A stretch of 53,565 nucleotides of DNA from an uncultured Candidatus Melainabacteria bacterium (GTDB taxonomy: Bacteria; Cyanobacteriota; Vampirovibrionia; Gastranaerophilales; Gastranaerophilaceae), in NCBI GenBank assembly GCA_934747335.1, contig CAKVGS010000012.1, positions 1-53,565 on the forward strand, written 5' to 3'. This document shows positions 34,286 to 43,122 of the stretch, piece by piece; the first letter of the stretch is position 1; each line of letters begins with the position of its first letter. Made by a program: the position numbers and the translations under genes. The notes under the pieces are model-generated. The model ran no database searches. It was not told the origin of the DNA and saw nothing but the letters and a program-made list of their open reading frames with translations.

Positions 34286-34327
34286 AAATAAAACCCTCAC
34301 CCTAACCCTCTCCCTAGGAGAGGGAAT
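34286..34327. repeat. CCCTCACCCTAACCCTC-type palindromic repeat
   Basis: A short copy of the family at 17219: CCCTCACCCTAACCCTCTCC followed by TAGGAGAGGG. It lies between the small tagged gene and dut. Confidence 0.6.
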
Positions 34328-34365
34328 AACTAAATTATGTTGATTTAAAGTTTTTAGGAGAAAGT

Positions 34366-34803
34366 ATGATTTTAAAGATTTTTAGAATGGAACACAATCG
34401 TTTTGTTCCTGAATACAAAACAGAAGGTGCTGCTGGCATGGATTTGTGCGCAGCTATTGATGAAGAAATTACACTTCAGCCTTTAGAAAGAAAATTAATT
34501 CCGACAGGCTTGAAAATCGAATTGGAACACGGTTATGAAGCTCAAATAAGACCACGTTCAGGTCTTTCTATCAAGCACGGCATAAGCCTCATTAACTGTG
34601 TTGGCACAATTGACGAAGACTATCGCGGCGAAGTTTGCATTCCATTAGTAAATTTATCAAATGAGCCATATACCATAAAACCCGATGAAAGAGTTGCTCA
34701 AATGGTTATTGCTCGTTACGAACAAGCAAAAATCGAAGTTGTTACAAAACTTACTGAAACAGAACGCGGAGCCGGCGGTTTTGGCTCAACAGGAAAAGTT
34801 TAA
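34366..34803 (+). CDS. dut: dUTP diphosphatase
   Basis: Hydrolyses dUTP to dUMP, keeping uracil out of DNA and feeding thymidylate synthesis. A trimeric dUTPase of 145 residues with all five motifs: AGMDLCAA, RPRSGLSIKHG, VGTIDEDYRGEV, RVAQMVI and the C-terminal arm RGAGGFGSTG. TAGGAGA lies before the ATG. It is a single gene closed by a strong terminator. Confidence 0.95.
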   Translation: MILKIFRMEHNRFVPEYKTEGAAGMDLCAAIDEEITLQPLERKLIPTGLKIELEHGYEAQIRPRSGLSIKHGISLINCVGTIDEDYRGEVCIPLVNLSNEPYTIKPDERVAQMVIARYEQAKIEVVTKLTETERGAGGFGSTGKV

Positions 34804-34833
34804 AAAAGGATGGCATTAATGCCATCCTTTTTT
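34802..34833. terminator. Intrinsic terminator of dut
   Basis: Perfect 16-nt arms, A6 to T6. It serves dut and possibly the convergent LysM gene. Confidence 0.9.
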
Positions 34834-34856
34834 AATTGCTAACTACAAATTATTCA

Positions 34857-35684
34857 TTATGAACATAATTTTTCGCCCAAACAATATCCAAGGATACCAC
34901 CGGCAACACCCCCTATAACAGTGCCGACAGGGCCCGCAAAACTACCAACAGCTGCACCTATTTTTGCACCTGCCCAGCCGCCTGCAAGAGAACAAGTTGA
35001 TTTTGCTATTTGTTTTCCACCTTCCACGGCGCCATTATCAAAAGCTTTGTAGCACTTTCCTGCTTCAAAGGCAATTGCTAGTGGGGTTGCGTATCTTGAA
35101 GCACCTTTAATTAATTTTGGTGCAACCTTTGTGTTTGCAATAAATCTTGTATATCTTCCAGCGACCTTTGCCTTTTGAGCAGCTCTTCCTGCAACAGTTT
35201 TTGTTTTCGCAGCAGCAGTTTGCACCCTTGTTTTTGTTTTCATAGCGGTCGTTTTAACTTTGGTTTTTGCGTCACCAGCTTTTTGTGCAACAAAGTTTTT
35301 CACAGCATTTGCATTTTGTTTGGCAGTTGCCTTCATATGTGCGTATGCTTTCACTGTCTTAGCTTTTACTTTTGGTGCATATTTTTTTACATCATCATAA
35401 ACATGAGCACCTACATAAGCTGCTCCGAATCCGAGCGCAGTTGTTTTGACCAAATCAGTAGAATCTTTTTTTGATTGAGTTTCCAAGGTATCCAAGCCAA
35501 CTGTTTGTTCTTGTTGTGGTTTTGGCGCAGAAAGTGTTGTTTTGCCCAAACTTAATTCTTGACCGATTTCAATTTTGTTAACATCAGTGATACCATTTTG
35601 TTTTGCCAATTCTGAAACTGATGTTCCATGTGCTTTTGCAATTTTTGTTAAAGTGTCGCCTGCTTGAACTGTGTAATCTGCCAT
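34857..35684 (-). CDS. LysM protein with Lys/Ala-rich linker and glycine-zipper C-terminus
   Basis: The product has 275 residues. LysM spans 3-46 (YTVQAGDTLTKIAKAHGTSVS), which binds peptidoglycan or chitin-like glycans. Residues ~105-175 are an extended Lys/Ala/Thr helix (KAKTVKAYAHMKATAKQ) that could bind nucleic acid or anionic polymer. The C-terminus (~225-270) is a glycine zipper (AGAKIGAAVGSFAGPVGTVI) of the membrane-inserting type. There is no signal peptide, so a bacteriocin-like or phage-type export route is possible. AAGGAGA before the ATG; the GCAATT/ACTTTAT motif lies upstream. Confidence 0.75.
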   Translation of the reverse strand: MADYTVQAGDTLTKIAKAHGTSVSELAKQNGITDVNKIEIGQELSLGKTTLSAPKPQQEQTVGLDTLETQSKKDSTDLVKTTALGFGAAYVGAHVYDDVKKYAPKVKAKTVKAYAHMKATAKQNANAVKNFVAQKAGDAKTKVKTTAMKTKTRVQTAAAKTKTVAGRAAQKAKVAGRYTRFIANTKVAPKLIKGASRYATPLAIAFEAGKCYKAFDNGAVEGGKQIAKSTCSLAGGWAGAKIGAAVGSFAGPVGTVIGGVAGGILGYCLGEKLCS

Positions 35685-35727
35685 TTCTAAATCTCCTTAT
35701 TTATACTCGTGTTCTCTTTGTATAAAT

Positions 35728-35756
35728 ATAAAGTATTTTTAGATTTAAAAATTGCT
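35728..35756 (-). promoter_or_regulatory. Recurrent motif AGCAATT-N15-ACTTTAT (minus strand)
   Basis: AGCAATT (35756-35750), 15 nt, ACTTTAT (35734-35728), then 43 nt to the LysM start at 35684. Confidence 0.6.
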
Positions 35757-35835
35757 TATTTTATGCAATAAAAATTCATAAAATCGTCATGTTATGCATT
35801 ATAAGCACATTATAACGATTAACATTTCTTTACAA

Positions 35836-36162
35836 TTATTCATTTGCCAAAGCTTTTACGACTTTATAAATACTTTCAACTTTTTCTCTATCATCTTTTA
35901 CTTTGTCTAAATATGAGTAAATATCGTTTAGCAAATCTTCTGTTGGTCTTAAGTGACTGGAAATAAAGAAATCTTCAAACGAAATATCCGAAAAACTAAG
36001 AATATTTTCGATTGTTTGTGCAGAAACAAAGCTTTCGCCAATCTCAATACCTGCTAAAGTACGAGTTGCAATGTTTAACTTTTCCGCAAATTGCTCTTGC
36101 GTAAGCCCTTCTTTTTGTCTTAATCTTTTGATTTTTAATCCAAGTTCCTTTTTTACATCCAT
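35836..36162 (-). CDS. XRE-family transcriptional regulator
   Basis: The product has 108 residues. The Cro/C1-type HTH is at ~7-62 (LGLKIKRLRQKEGLTQEQFAEKLNIATRTLAGIE). The C-terminal ~45 residues form a charged helix suited to dimerisation. It is divergent from the MerR-Fic pair and may control the ~160-nt intergenic region they share. Confidence 0.75.
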   Translation of the reverse strand: MDVKKELGLKIKRLRQKEGLTQEQFAEKLNIATRTLAGIEIGESFVSAQTIENILSFSDISFEDFFISSHLRPTEDLLNDIYSYLDKVKDDREKVESIYKVVKALANE

Positions 36163-36324
36163 AATATAATTTTATGGAATGTTTATAAAAATAAAAATGA
36201 CCTAAAGTAGCATAAATATTTGTTATATTGCATTATTAATACAAGTTGAAATTTGAATATGCAATATAAATGCAAGTTTAACAATTAGCTTATAATATGT
36301 TATGATAGAGAAAAAGGAGCTATT

Positions 36325-36741
36325 ATGTACACAATCAAAGAAGTTGCCGAAAAGATGGAAATTTCCGAACACACGCTTAGATTTTGGGCAAAGAATGGTT
36401 TTTTCCCGTTTATCACCAGAAATCAAAATAACATAAGATTGTTTTCAGAAGATGATTTGAATTGGGTAAGAATCGTAAAATGTTTACGTTCAATAGGAAC
36501 TGAAACTAAGCTTGTTAAAAGATACATTGATTTATGCATAATTGGCGATTCCACAATACCTGAACGCTATGAGATTATTAAAACCACAAAAGACAAAGCG
36601 CTCAAACAAATGGAAGAACTTAAGACACAGCTTGCGCTTTTGGATTATAAAGAAGAACACTACAAAAATTTGATAAAAAATAACTTAAACGACAATTGGA
36701 ATCCGATGAATCAGATTAAGAAAGAAGAAGTTGCGGTTTAA
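36325..36741 (+). CDS. MerR-family transcriptional regulator
   Basis: The product has 138 residues. The winged HTH at 1-70 begins MYTIKEVAEKMEISEHTLRFWAKNG and is followed by a C-terminal coiled coil (~80-120) for dimerisation. There are no effector-type cysteines. AAGGAG precedes the ATG, and a TATAAT/TATGAT box lies at ~36292. The Fic gene starts 5 nt after its stop, so it is probably translationally coupled and may act as regulator or antitoxin-like partner. Confidence 0.8.
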   Translation: MYTIKEVAEKMEISEHTLRFWAKNGFFPFITRNQNNIRLFSEDDLNWVRIVKCLRSIGTETKLVKRYIDLCIIGDSTIPERYEIIKTTKDKALKQMEELKTQLALLDYKEEHYKNLIKNNLNDNWNPMNQIKKEEVAV

Positions 36742-36746
36742 AAATT

Positions 36747-37352
36747 ATGGTTTTAGAAAATAAATTAGGCATAACTGATTCTGCAGAACTTGCCAGAGTA
36801 GAAGAAAAAATCAGTAAAACAAAAGCTTTGCAAATGTTTGAAAATGGCTGTTTTGATAAGCTTGAAGCAGGCACATTCGAATCACTTGCGTTTATTCATA
36901 AATATTTATTTGATGAAATTTATGAATTTGCAGGAGAAATCAGAAAAGTTAATTTAGCAAAAGGTAATTTCCGATTTGCACCTGTCATGTATTTAGAGCA
37001 GGCGTTGGAAAATATTGAAAAAATGCCTCAATCTAATTTTGATGAAATTATTGATAAATATGTTGAAATGAATATTGCACATCCTTTTAGAGAAGGAAAC
37101 GGTCGCTCCACAAGAATTTGGCTTGATTTAATATTAAAAAAAGAAATCCAAAAAGTCGTTGATTGGAGCATTGTTGATAAAGAAGATTACCTTTTGTCCA
37201 TGGAACGCAGCCCTATTAAAACTGTTGAAATAAAAGAGCTTTTGAAAAAATCTTTGACAGACAAAATCAGTGACAGAGGCGTTTATATGAAGGGAATTGA
37301 TGCAAGCTATAATTATGAAGGCTATTTTGTTTATAAAACTTCTGAATTATAA
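36747..37352 (+). CDS. Fic-domain AMP/nucleotidyl transferase
   Basis: Fic proteins transfer AMP (or another phosphorylated moiety) to target hydroxyls. The canonical loop HPFREGNGRSTR is intact at 112-123, with catalytic H112, and FAGEIRKVNLAKGNFRFAP forms the flap. The product has 201 residues. I see no obvious S/TxxxE-G/N inhibitory helix, so autoinhibition may be absent or supplied in trans. It is coupled to the upstream MerR gene. A toxin, host-directed effector or housekeeping modifier are all possible. Confidence 0.85.
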   Translation: MVLENKLGITDSAELARVEEKISKTKALQMFENGCFDKLEAGTFESLAFIHKYLFDEIYEFAGEIRKVNLAKGNFRFAPVMYLEQALENIEKMPQSNFDEIIDKYVEMNIAHPFREGNGRSTRIWLDLILKKEIQKVVDWSIVDKEDYLLSMERSPIKTVEIKELLKKSLTDKISDRGVYMKGIDASYNYEGYFVYKTSEL

Positions 37353-37420
37353 TAAATAAAAATACAAATAGTGCTTATACGCTAGTGGTGCTTAATAAGC
37401 ATATAGCATACGATGTTAGT

Positions 37421-37642
37421 ATGAATTTAGAAAAAGAAATTTACACTAACATTGGTTCAAACATTAGAAAGTACCGTTTGGAAAAACATCTGTCCCAAGA
37501 GAAGCTTTCAGAACTTTTGGATGCGAATTCTAAATTCATTGGACACGTAGAACGCATTGAACGTTATATTAGTTTAAAAAAGCTTATTCAATTATCGCAA
37601 CTGCTCAATGTTTCTATTGAAAAATTTTTTGAAAAGAATTAA
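37421..37642 (+). CDS. Small XRE-family regulator
   Basis: The product has 73 residues, nearly all HTH (IGSNIRKYRLEKHLSQEKLSELL, then VSIEKFFEKN). The start is ATG 37421; upstream in-frame codons lie within a TGCTTAATAAGCA palindrome (~37389) that may be its operator. The ribosome site is weak. It resembles the DNA-binding component of small plasmid or phage regulators. Its stop overlaps the convergent small gene by four nt. Confidence 0.65.
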   Translation: MNLEKEIYTNIGSNIRKYRLEKHLSQEKLSELLDANSKFIGHVERIERYISLKKLIQLSQLLNVSIEKFFEKN

Positions 37643-37836
37643 TTAATAATTTCATTTAACATAAGGTTTGTGTTTCTAATTATTAAATCAATTTTCCCCA
37701 ATATGATTTCCAAATAATTATCAATATCTTTTAAAAGAACCTCATCATTTTCATTTTGCAAAGCTTTTTGTAAAATAACCACGCAACTACGCATTTCTTC
37801 AAGTTGCAAATTCATGTCTTTAATATGATTTTCCAT
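37639..37836 (-). CDS. Small helical protein
   Basis: The product has 65 residues, start at ATG 37836 with GAGGT five nt upstream. It is entirely helical and acidic with heptad-spaced Leu/Ile, so probably a coiled coil. The upstream TGCTTATATGTCATAGTGCTT segment resembles sequence before the XRE gene at 37421, suggesting common control. Function unknown. Confidence 0.5.
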   Translation of the reverse strand: MENHIKDMNLQLEEMRSCVVILQKALQNENDEVLLKDIDNYLEIILGKIDLIIRNTNLMLNEIIN

Positions 37837-37995
37837 TTTTACCTCATGATGCTTATATGTCATAGTGCTTCACAAGTATACATATAATAAAATCTTCTGT
37901 CAAGTTTTTGACAAGTTGAACGTTATTCACGTCACAAACGCACCACTACTGTCCAAGATAATTTTGATACAATGAAAAATAAGCAAAAGACCACA

Positions 37996-39057
37996 TTACA
38001 TCTTCAAATACGCTTCAATAAATCCGTCTAAATCACCGTCCATTACAGCGTCAACATTTCCCATTTCAAAACCTGTTCTGTGGTCTTTGACCATCTTATA
38101 CGGATGGAAAACATAAGAACGGATTTGCGAACCGAAATTAATATCGAAGTTTTCGCCTTTTAGTTCTGCCAACTTCTTTTCATGCTCGCGCTGTCTAAGT
38201 TCCAACAATTTTGACGCAAGCATTTGCATAGCATTTTCTTTATTTTGCAATTGCGAACGTTCTTGTTGGCACTTAATTACAATACCTGTCGGCTTGTGCA
38301 ATATTCTAACCGCAGTTTCAACTTTGTTTACATTCTGTCCGCCCGCACCGCCTGAACGCATTGTGTCGATTTCCAAATCTTCGGGTGGAATATGGATAGT
38401 TTTTTCATAATCAGGAATAATCGGAGAAACTTCGCAAGACGCAAAACTCGTTTGTCGCTTGCCGTTTGCGTTAAACGGCGAAATTCTAACCAAGCGATGA
38501 ACGCCTTTCTCGGCTTTTGCATATCCGTAAGCGTATTTACCGCTGATTTTTATTGTAGCAGACTTAATTCCCGCTTCTTCACCGTCAGATTTATCAACTA
38601 GTTCAACCTTCCAGCCTCTTGATTCCGCCCAACGAGTATACATTCTAAGAAGCATGCTTGCCCAGTCTTGTGCGTCTGTTCCACCAGCTCCGGCATTAAT
38701 CGAAAGAAACGCATCTGCTTCATCATACTCCCCTGACAGCATTTTTTGAACTTCATATTTATCTAATTCTTTTTCAAGTTTTTTTAATTCAATTTCACTC
38801 TCTTGAATAAGTTCATTATCTCCAATTTCTTGAGCTGTTTTAGCGTCCTCAATAGTGGTTTCCCATCTTGAAAACATCTCTAGAGTATCTTTAATTTCGC
38901 GCGACTTTTGTCCCAATTCAGACGCCAAATTCTGATTAGACCAAACTTCAGGGCTCTGCAATTTTGCTTCCAAATCCTTTAATTCAGTCTTTAGAGCGTC
39001 AAAATCAACATTCTTTTTATTATTATTTACACTTTGTTCAAGTTCTTGTAAGTTCAT
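37996..39057 (-). CDS. prfB: Peptide chain release factor 2
   Basis: Recognises UGA and UAA stop codons and triggers peptide release. The tripeptide anticodon SPF (193-195) marks RF2 and GGQ (239-241) is the peptidyl-tRNA hydrolysis loop. The product has 353 residues. The frame runs uninterrupted from the ATG, and the N-terminus already covers the conserved helical domain, so the programmed +1 frameshift common in prfB is not present. The ribosome site (GAGAAAG) is weak. Single gene. Confidence 0.95.
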   Translation of the reverse strand: MNLQELEQSVNNNKKNVDFDALKTELKDLEAKLQSPEVWSNQNLASELGQKSREIKDTLEMFSRWETTIEDAKTAQEIGDNELIQESEIELKKLEKELDKYEVQKMLSGEYDEADAFLSINAGAGGTDAQDWASMLLRMYTRWAESRGWKVELVDKSDGEEAGIKSATIKISGKYAYGYAKAEKGVHRLVRISPFNANGKRQTSFASCEVSPIIPDYEKTIHIPPEDLEIDTMRSGGAGGQNVNKVETAVRILHKPTGIVIKCQQERSQLQNKENAMQMLASKLLELRQREHEKKLAELKGENFDINFGSQIRSYVFHPYKMVKDHRTGFEMGNVDAVMDGDLDGFIEAYLKM

Positions 39058-39375
39058 TTTTTTCTTTCTCTGTTGTGGTAGGAACCGCTTACGCTTTTCC
39101 CACCCTACGTTCTAAAAACGTGCAAATTTTGACAGTTCCCTCTCATAGGGAGAGGGTAGAATTTCAAGTTGAGCTGTGCGAAACTTAGAAATTCGGGTGA
39201 GAGTTGTTCCTCTTTAATTATTGTTGGGCTGAAAGCCCAACCTACATTCTTAAATCAATTGACAATGGAAAGTTGAAATTTGAAAATTATTTATATGGTG
39301 CAAAAATTGCACCCTACAATTTTTTAATTAAAATACGTTCAATGTTGAACATTTCCACTTTCCATTGTCAATTTT
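39058..39375. repeat. Gene-free stretch packed with palindromic repeats
   Basis: It contains GTAGG-bounded AACCGC/CCCACC sequence near 39078-39108, the TCCCTCTC...GAGAGGG repeat at 39136-39160, the GTTGGGCT/AGCCCAAC hairpin at ~39224-39242, a GGTGCAA/TTGCACC hairpin at 39297-39313, and a longer inverted repeat of TTGACAATGGAAAG and its complement (~39259, ~39360). No coding sequence. Confidence 0.65.
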
Positions 39376-39984
39376 TTATCTACCAATTAAATTCACTTCA
39401 TTAATCACTTTCTCGTGAATCCTTTCAATCGTATCTGCCGCATTAATCACTTTAACCCTATTCGGCTCATCTTTAGCTATTGCTAAATAACCGTTTCGAA
39501 CTCTATTGAAAAAGTCCATGCCGGCAGATTCCATACGATCTTTTGTTTTACCAACTCTTTGCATAGAAGTTTCTATATCAATATCAAAAACAATCGTCAA
39601 ATCAGGTTTCAAGCCGTTTACGGCGATTTCATTAAGTTTTTTGATTTGCTCAATATCAAGTTGTCTCCCGTAACCTTGGTATGCAACAGTTGAATCTGTG
39701 TGCCTGTCACAAAGCACAATTACACCATCTTTTAAAGCAGGTTTTATCACACAGTCCACGTGTTGCGCTCTATCAGCTAAAAATAGAAACGACTCGCAAT
39801 TTGGAGAAACTTCGCCATCATAATTGAGCAAAATTTCTCTTAATTTTTCACCTAATCCCTTCGCCCCGGGTTCACGTGTAACAAGAGTTTTAAAACCTTT
39901 TTCCTGCAAATATTTATTTAAAAGCTCAATCTGTGTAGTTTTTCCGCAACCATCTGCCCCTTCAAATGTAATAAATAAAGACAT
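39376..39984 (-). CDS. tmk: Thymidylate kinase
   Basis: Phosphorylates dTMP to dTDP. P-loop FEGADGCGKTT (8-17), the DRH motif CDRHTDSTVAYQG (DRY-type, His variant), and the LID region GKTKDRME. The product has 202 residues. The near-perfect AAGGAGGT lies before the ATG. Together with dut it belongs to thymidine nucleotide supply, though the two are not linked as an operon. Confidence 0.93.
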   Translation of the reverse strand: MSLFITFEGADGCGKTTQIELLNKYLQEKGFKTLVTREPGAKGLGEKLREILLNYDGEVSPNCESFLFLADRAQHVDCVIKPALKDGVIVLCDRHTDSTVAYQGYGRQLDIEQIKKLNEIAVNGLKPDLTIVFDIDIETSMQRVGKTKDRMESAGMDFFNRVRNGYLAIAKDEPNRVKVINAADTIERIHEKVINEVNLIGR

Positions 39985-40022
39985 AAGACCTCCTTATATT
40001 ATTCTATTGTATAAAGGGCAGT

Positions 40023-40958
40023 TTACAAGCCTATTTTCTGATTAAGTTTGAAGTGGTCGATTAGTTTGATAATAGAAAGAATTTCTTCAAACATAGTGAA
40101 AAATTGTTTAGGGTCGTCAATCCTTTTGAACAATGAACCAATAGAAAATAAATCTTTGCTTGTAGACAAAGATATTAGCAATGATTTTTCATAAAAAGCA
40201 CATGAAACAGTATTAGCTTTAAATGCAACTTTCATTTCGTTCAAACGTTCCATAAAAGATGGTGTGATTAGATACCTTGCTTCGACTTCGTCATCCGTAA
40301 ACACATTGAATCTCTTTTCAAACTCAACGTCTTCCAGTTTTGTGCGTTTTAATTTTCCGGGAATATTCAAATGTACTAACGAAGCTGGTCTTATAAGAGT
40401 ATGTCCTGTAAAATTTTTGTTCATATCTAATTTAATAACTACACCTTTAAAAACCGTTCTGCGATTTCTGCCGTATCCTTTTGTAAAAAAAGATTCCATA
40501 ATCTCAAATTTAACATCGTGGTGTTGTCCTACAAATGCATCATCGCAACCCAATGAATCAAAGTCATTAATAACTCGAGAAGTTTTTATAATACTTGTGG
40601 CGCTTGTATAATAAGGACTCCAGTCCAAATCTTCAAAACACTTGCAAACAAGTGGCATAATTGTATCAGTTTTTATTTTTTTCTCGAAGCTCTTTTTATT
40701 AATCCAAAAACCTCCAAAAGCGCAAAATAGAAGAATTACAACCAAGCCGGCCTTATTATCGGTAAACTCGCTAATATGCGTAAATCCCGCATAATAAATC
40801 CAAGCGACCCAAGTAAGAGATATTATTGATACTATCAAAGATGCTAGTAGTCTAATAACTCTTTCATCCTCATACTGTCGAATTCTTGGAACTATATAAG
40901 AATAAAATTTCTTAGAAAAATCATTTCGTATTTGTGAGTATGTTTTTTCTTGTGGCAT
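40023..40958 (-). CDS. DUF3137-domain membrane protein
   Basis: The product has 311 residues from ATG 40958 (AAGGATATC upstream); the longer open frame runs into repeat DNA. Two membrane helices are at ~38-58 and ~66-85, followed by a cytoplasmic beta-rich DUF3137-type region (FKGVVIKLDMNKNFTGHTLIRP). These proteins commonly occur beside lemA; lemA lies 270 nt upstream on the same strand, separated by a repeat. Molecular role unknown. Confidence 0.7.
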   Translation of the reverse strand: MPQEKTYSQIRNDFSKKFYSYIVPRIRQYEDERVIRLLASLIVSIISLTWVAWIYYAGFTHISEFTDNKAGLVVILLFCAFGGFWINKKSFEKKIKTDTIMPLVCKCFEDLDWSPYYTSATSIIKTSRVINDFDSLGCDDAFVGQHHDVKFEIMESFFTKGYGRNRRTVFKGVVIKLDMNKNFTGHTLIRPASLVHLNIPGKLKRTKLEDVEFEKRFNVFTDDEVEARYLITPSFMERLNEMKVAFKANTVSCAFYEKSLLISLSTSKDLFSIGSLFKRIDDPKQFFTMFEEILSIIKLIDHFKLNQKIGL

Positions 40959-40977
40959 GATATCCTTAATTTTGATA

Positions 40978-41222
40978 ACACCCTCTCCCCTACCCCTCCC
41001 CCAAGGGAGGAAACCAAAGTCGCTCAATTAGCGCATTAAACTCACTCCCTCGGGGGAGCGAATTTTCGGTAGGGCGATGTCGAGCGTAAGCGAGCAAGCC
41101 CGTAAGAGCAAATAACATGGAAATAACAAGAAAAATCCGTAAGGATTTGTTGTTATTGGAATGTTATGCTCGCCCGAATAATCCAAGACAGGGTGCCGAA
41201 GGCGGGAGAAGGCATTATTAAC
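40978..41222. repeat. Composite inverted repeat with nested insert
   Basis: The outer ACACCCTCTCCC and GGCGGGAGAAGG arms match those at 14816. At ~41070-41198 lies the TTTTCGGTAGGGCG to CCGAATAATCCAAGACAGGG unit also nested at 17331, here with a different interior containing an AAATAACATGG...hairpin. It separates lemA from the DUF3137 gene. Confidence 0.7.
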
Positions 41223-41228
41223 CTTCTT

Positions 41229-41801
41229 TTACTTCAAAAAATCACTTGCCTTAATTGGCTGTCTTTCTTGTTCATTTGCCTTAATAAAATCAACAGCTTT
41301 AATATTCAACATTCTTGCAAATAAAGAAGAAGGGAAAATTTCAACAGCATTTTTTAATTCGTTTGCAGCAGAGTTATAAAATCTTCTTGCAGCTGCAATA
41401 TGTTCTTCAACTTCATTATAAGTTTGCATAGCAGTAATCATAGTTTGATCAGCCTTCAATTGCGGATAATTTTCAACCGCAACCATGATTTGTCCCATTT
41501 TCTTTGCGATTTCACCATCAAGAGCAATTTTTCTGTCAATATTTTCAAAATTAGAAGAAAGTCCCATTACTTGTGTTCTAAGTTTTGTTACTTCTTCCAT
41601 AATTCCGCGTTCGTGTTCCATATATTTTTGAGCAATTGTTAAAATATTTGGGATTAAATCGTATCTTTTCTTTAACTGTATATCAATAGAAGAAAAAGCT
41701 TCTTGAGCCTTGTTTCTTTTTCTGATAACCGATGTGTAAATTGAATAAACCCAAAATACAACTACAACAACTGCAACTACCAATAAAATTTGTGAATTCA
41801 T
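41229..41801 (-). CDS. lemA: LemA-family protein
   Basis: The product has 190 residues. The N-terminal membrane helix (~4-25) is followed by the LemA helical bundle: RYDLIPNILTIAQKYMEHE, YPQLKAD, and the hallmark EEHIAAARRFYNSAANELKN then FPSSLFA. LemA proteins are membrane-attached with an extracytoplasmic or cytoplasmic bundle of unclear role. GAGGT before the ATG. It is paired with the DUF3137 gene downstream, as often seen. Confidence 0.9.
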   Translation of the reverse strand: MNSQILLVVAVVVVVFWVYSIYTSVIRKRNKAQEAFSSIDIQLKKRYDLIPNILTIAQKYMEHERGIMEEVTKLRTQVMGLSSNFENIDRKIALDGEIAKKMGQIMVAVENYPQLKADQTMITAMQTYNEVEEHIAAARRFYNSAANELKNAVEIFPSSLFARMLNIKAVDFIKANEQERQPIKASDFLK

Positions 41802-41965
41802 TATAATACCTCATTCTTCTAACGCACGTTATTATATAGCATTTTTAACAAAACCGCATCATACTAAGATATGATAAAACCCATAAGAATTAACACTAAA
41901 GTCGATTGTTCTAATTTTCAATTTGGTGTATATTAAAGTGAGTATTTGATAAGAAGAGGTTAGAG

Positions 41966-43114
41966 ATGCAAAATTCGGTAATTGTTTTTGATAAAAACAG
42001 CAATTCCAGAGAAATTATAAAATCATATTTAGAAAGCTTTGATTTTATTGATGATATTAAACTTTTTGATGATTATATAGATGGTTATGAAGAGGTTAAA
42101 AAATGCGGTTCAAATTGCATTGTTATAATGGACATTTCTACAAATGGCGAAGATATCAAGGAAATGGCTGATAGAATCAAACTTTGCACTTCAAAATTAA
42201 TAATAACTTCAACAGATTGTTCTACTAACGATATAATAAGAGCGCTAAGGCTCGGAGCAAAAGAATTTTTACCAAAACCTGTCCTAAAAGAAGATTTAAA
42301 CAGAATACTACAAGCTTTATCTAGTGTTTCAGCAGAAGATATTCCAACTCAGTCAAAAATTATTACTGTATACTCAAACAAAGGCGGAATAGGTAAGACT
42401 ACAATTGCAATCAATTTGGCTTTAGAACTAGCAAAAGTAGCAAAAGACAAAGTTGCGCTTTTGGATTTAAATCTGCAATTGGGCGATGTTTCAACATTTT
42501 TAAATCTAAATCCGGTGTTTGATGTCAATTATGTTTTAAATAAATTGGTGAATAATGAAAACACAAATTTAATAAAAGCGTTTGAAAAATACAAAGATAC
42601 ATCACTTTATATTTTGTCTGACCCAAATTATATTGAGCAAGCAGAAAGCATTAAACCGCAGCAAATTCCTGCACTTTTTGAAGCTTTGAGAAAAGAATTT
42701 TCATATATTATTGTTGATATGTCGTCAAATATTGATGAAAATTCGCTTAAAATTCTTGATTGTTCAGATTGGATAATGTTCACAACGATTGTAAATATTC
42801 CTGCAATAAGAAATGCGCAACGATGTTTGAACTTGTTCCATTCAAGAAGATACCCCAAAGACAAGGTTAAAATTGTAGTTAACCGTTATATGGACAATGA
42901 CGAAATCAAGATTGATGATATAGAAAATACGCTTGCACAAAAAGTTTATTGGAAAATTCCGAATAACTATTTTACAATTATGGAAGCAATTAATAAAGGT
43001 ATAACTATTTCGGAAGTTAATCCTTCATCTAATATCAGCAATAGTTTTAGAGATTTTGCGTCAAAGGTTTCAGATGATATTATTGAACAATCCGTTATCC
43101 AATACAGAGTTTAG
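41966..43114 (+). CDS. Receiver-ParA/MinD fusion ATPase (CpaE/TadZ-like)
   Basis: The product has 382 residues. A response-regulator-like fold at ~3-120 (IVIMDIST; the phosphoacceptor region is kept but divergent) is followed by a ParA/MinD ATPase with deviant Walker A KGGIGKTT (139-146). The arrangement matches CpaE/TadZ, which localise pilus (Tad) assembly at a pole; related proteins direct flagellar placement. AAGAGGT before the ATG. No tad or cpa genes are adjacent. It is followed 8 nt later by a membrane protein gene in the same operon. Confidence 0.8.
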   Translation: MQNSVIVFDKNSNSREIIKSYLESFDFIDDIKLFDDYIDGYEEVKKCGSNCIVIMDISTNGEDIKEMADRIKLCTSKLIITSTDCSTNDIIRALRLGAKEFLPKPVLKEDLNRILQALSSVSAEDIPTQSKIITVYSNKGGIGKTTIAINLALELAKVAKDKVALLDLNLQLGDVSTFLNLNPVFDVNYVLNKLVNNENTNLIKAFEKYKDTSLYILSDPNYIEQAESIKPQQIPALFEALRKEFSYIIVDMSSNIDENSLKILDCSDWIMFTTIVNIPAIRNAQRCLNLFHSRRYPKDKVKIVVNRYMDNDEIKIDDIENTLAQKVYWKIPNNYFTIMEAINKGITISEVNPSSNISNSFRDFASKVSDDIIEQSVIQYRV

Positions 43115-43122
43115 GAGTAAAA

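Noticed and set aside
38996..39057. Programmed frameshift in prfB
   Set aside because: The frame is continuous from the ATG, and the conserved N-terminal domain begins about 18 residues after it; I saw no CTTTGA-like slip site.
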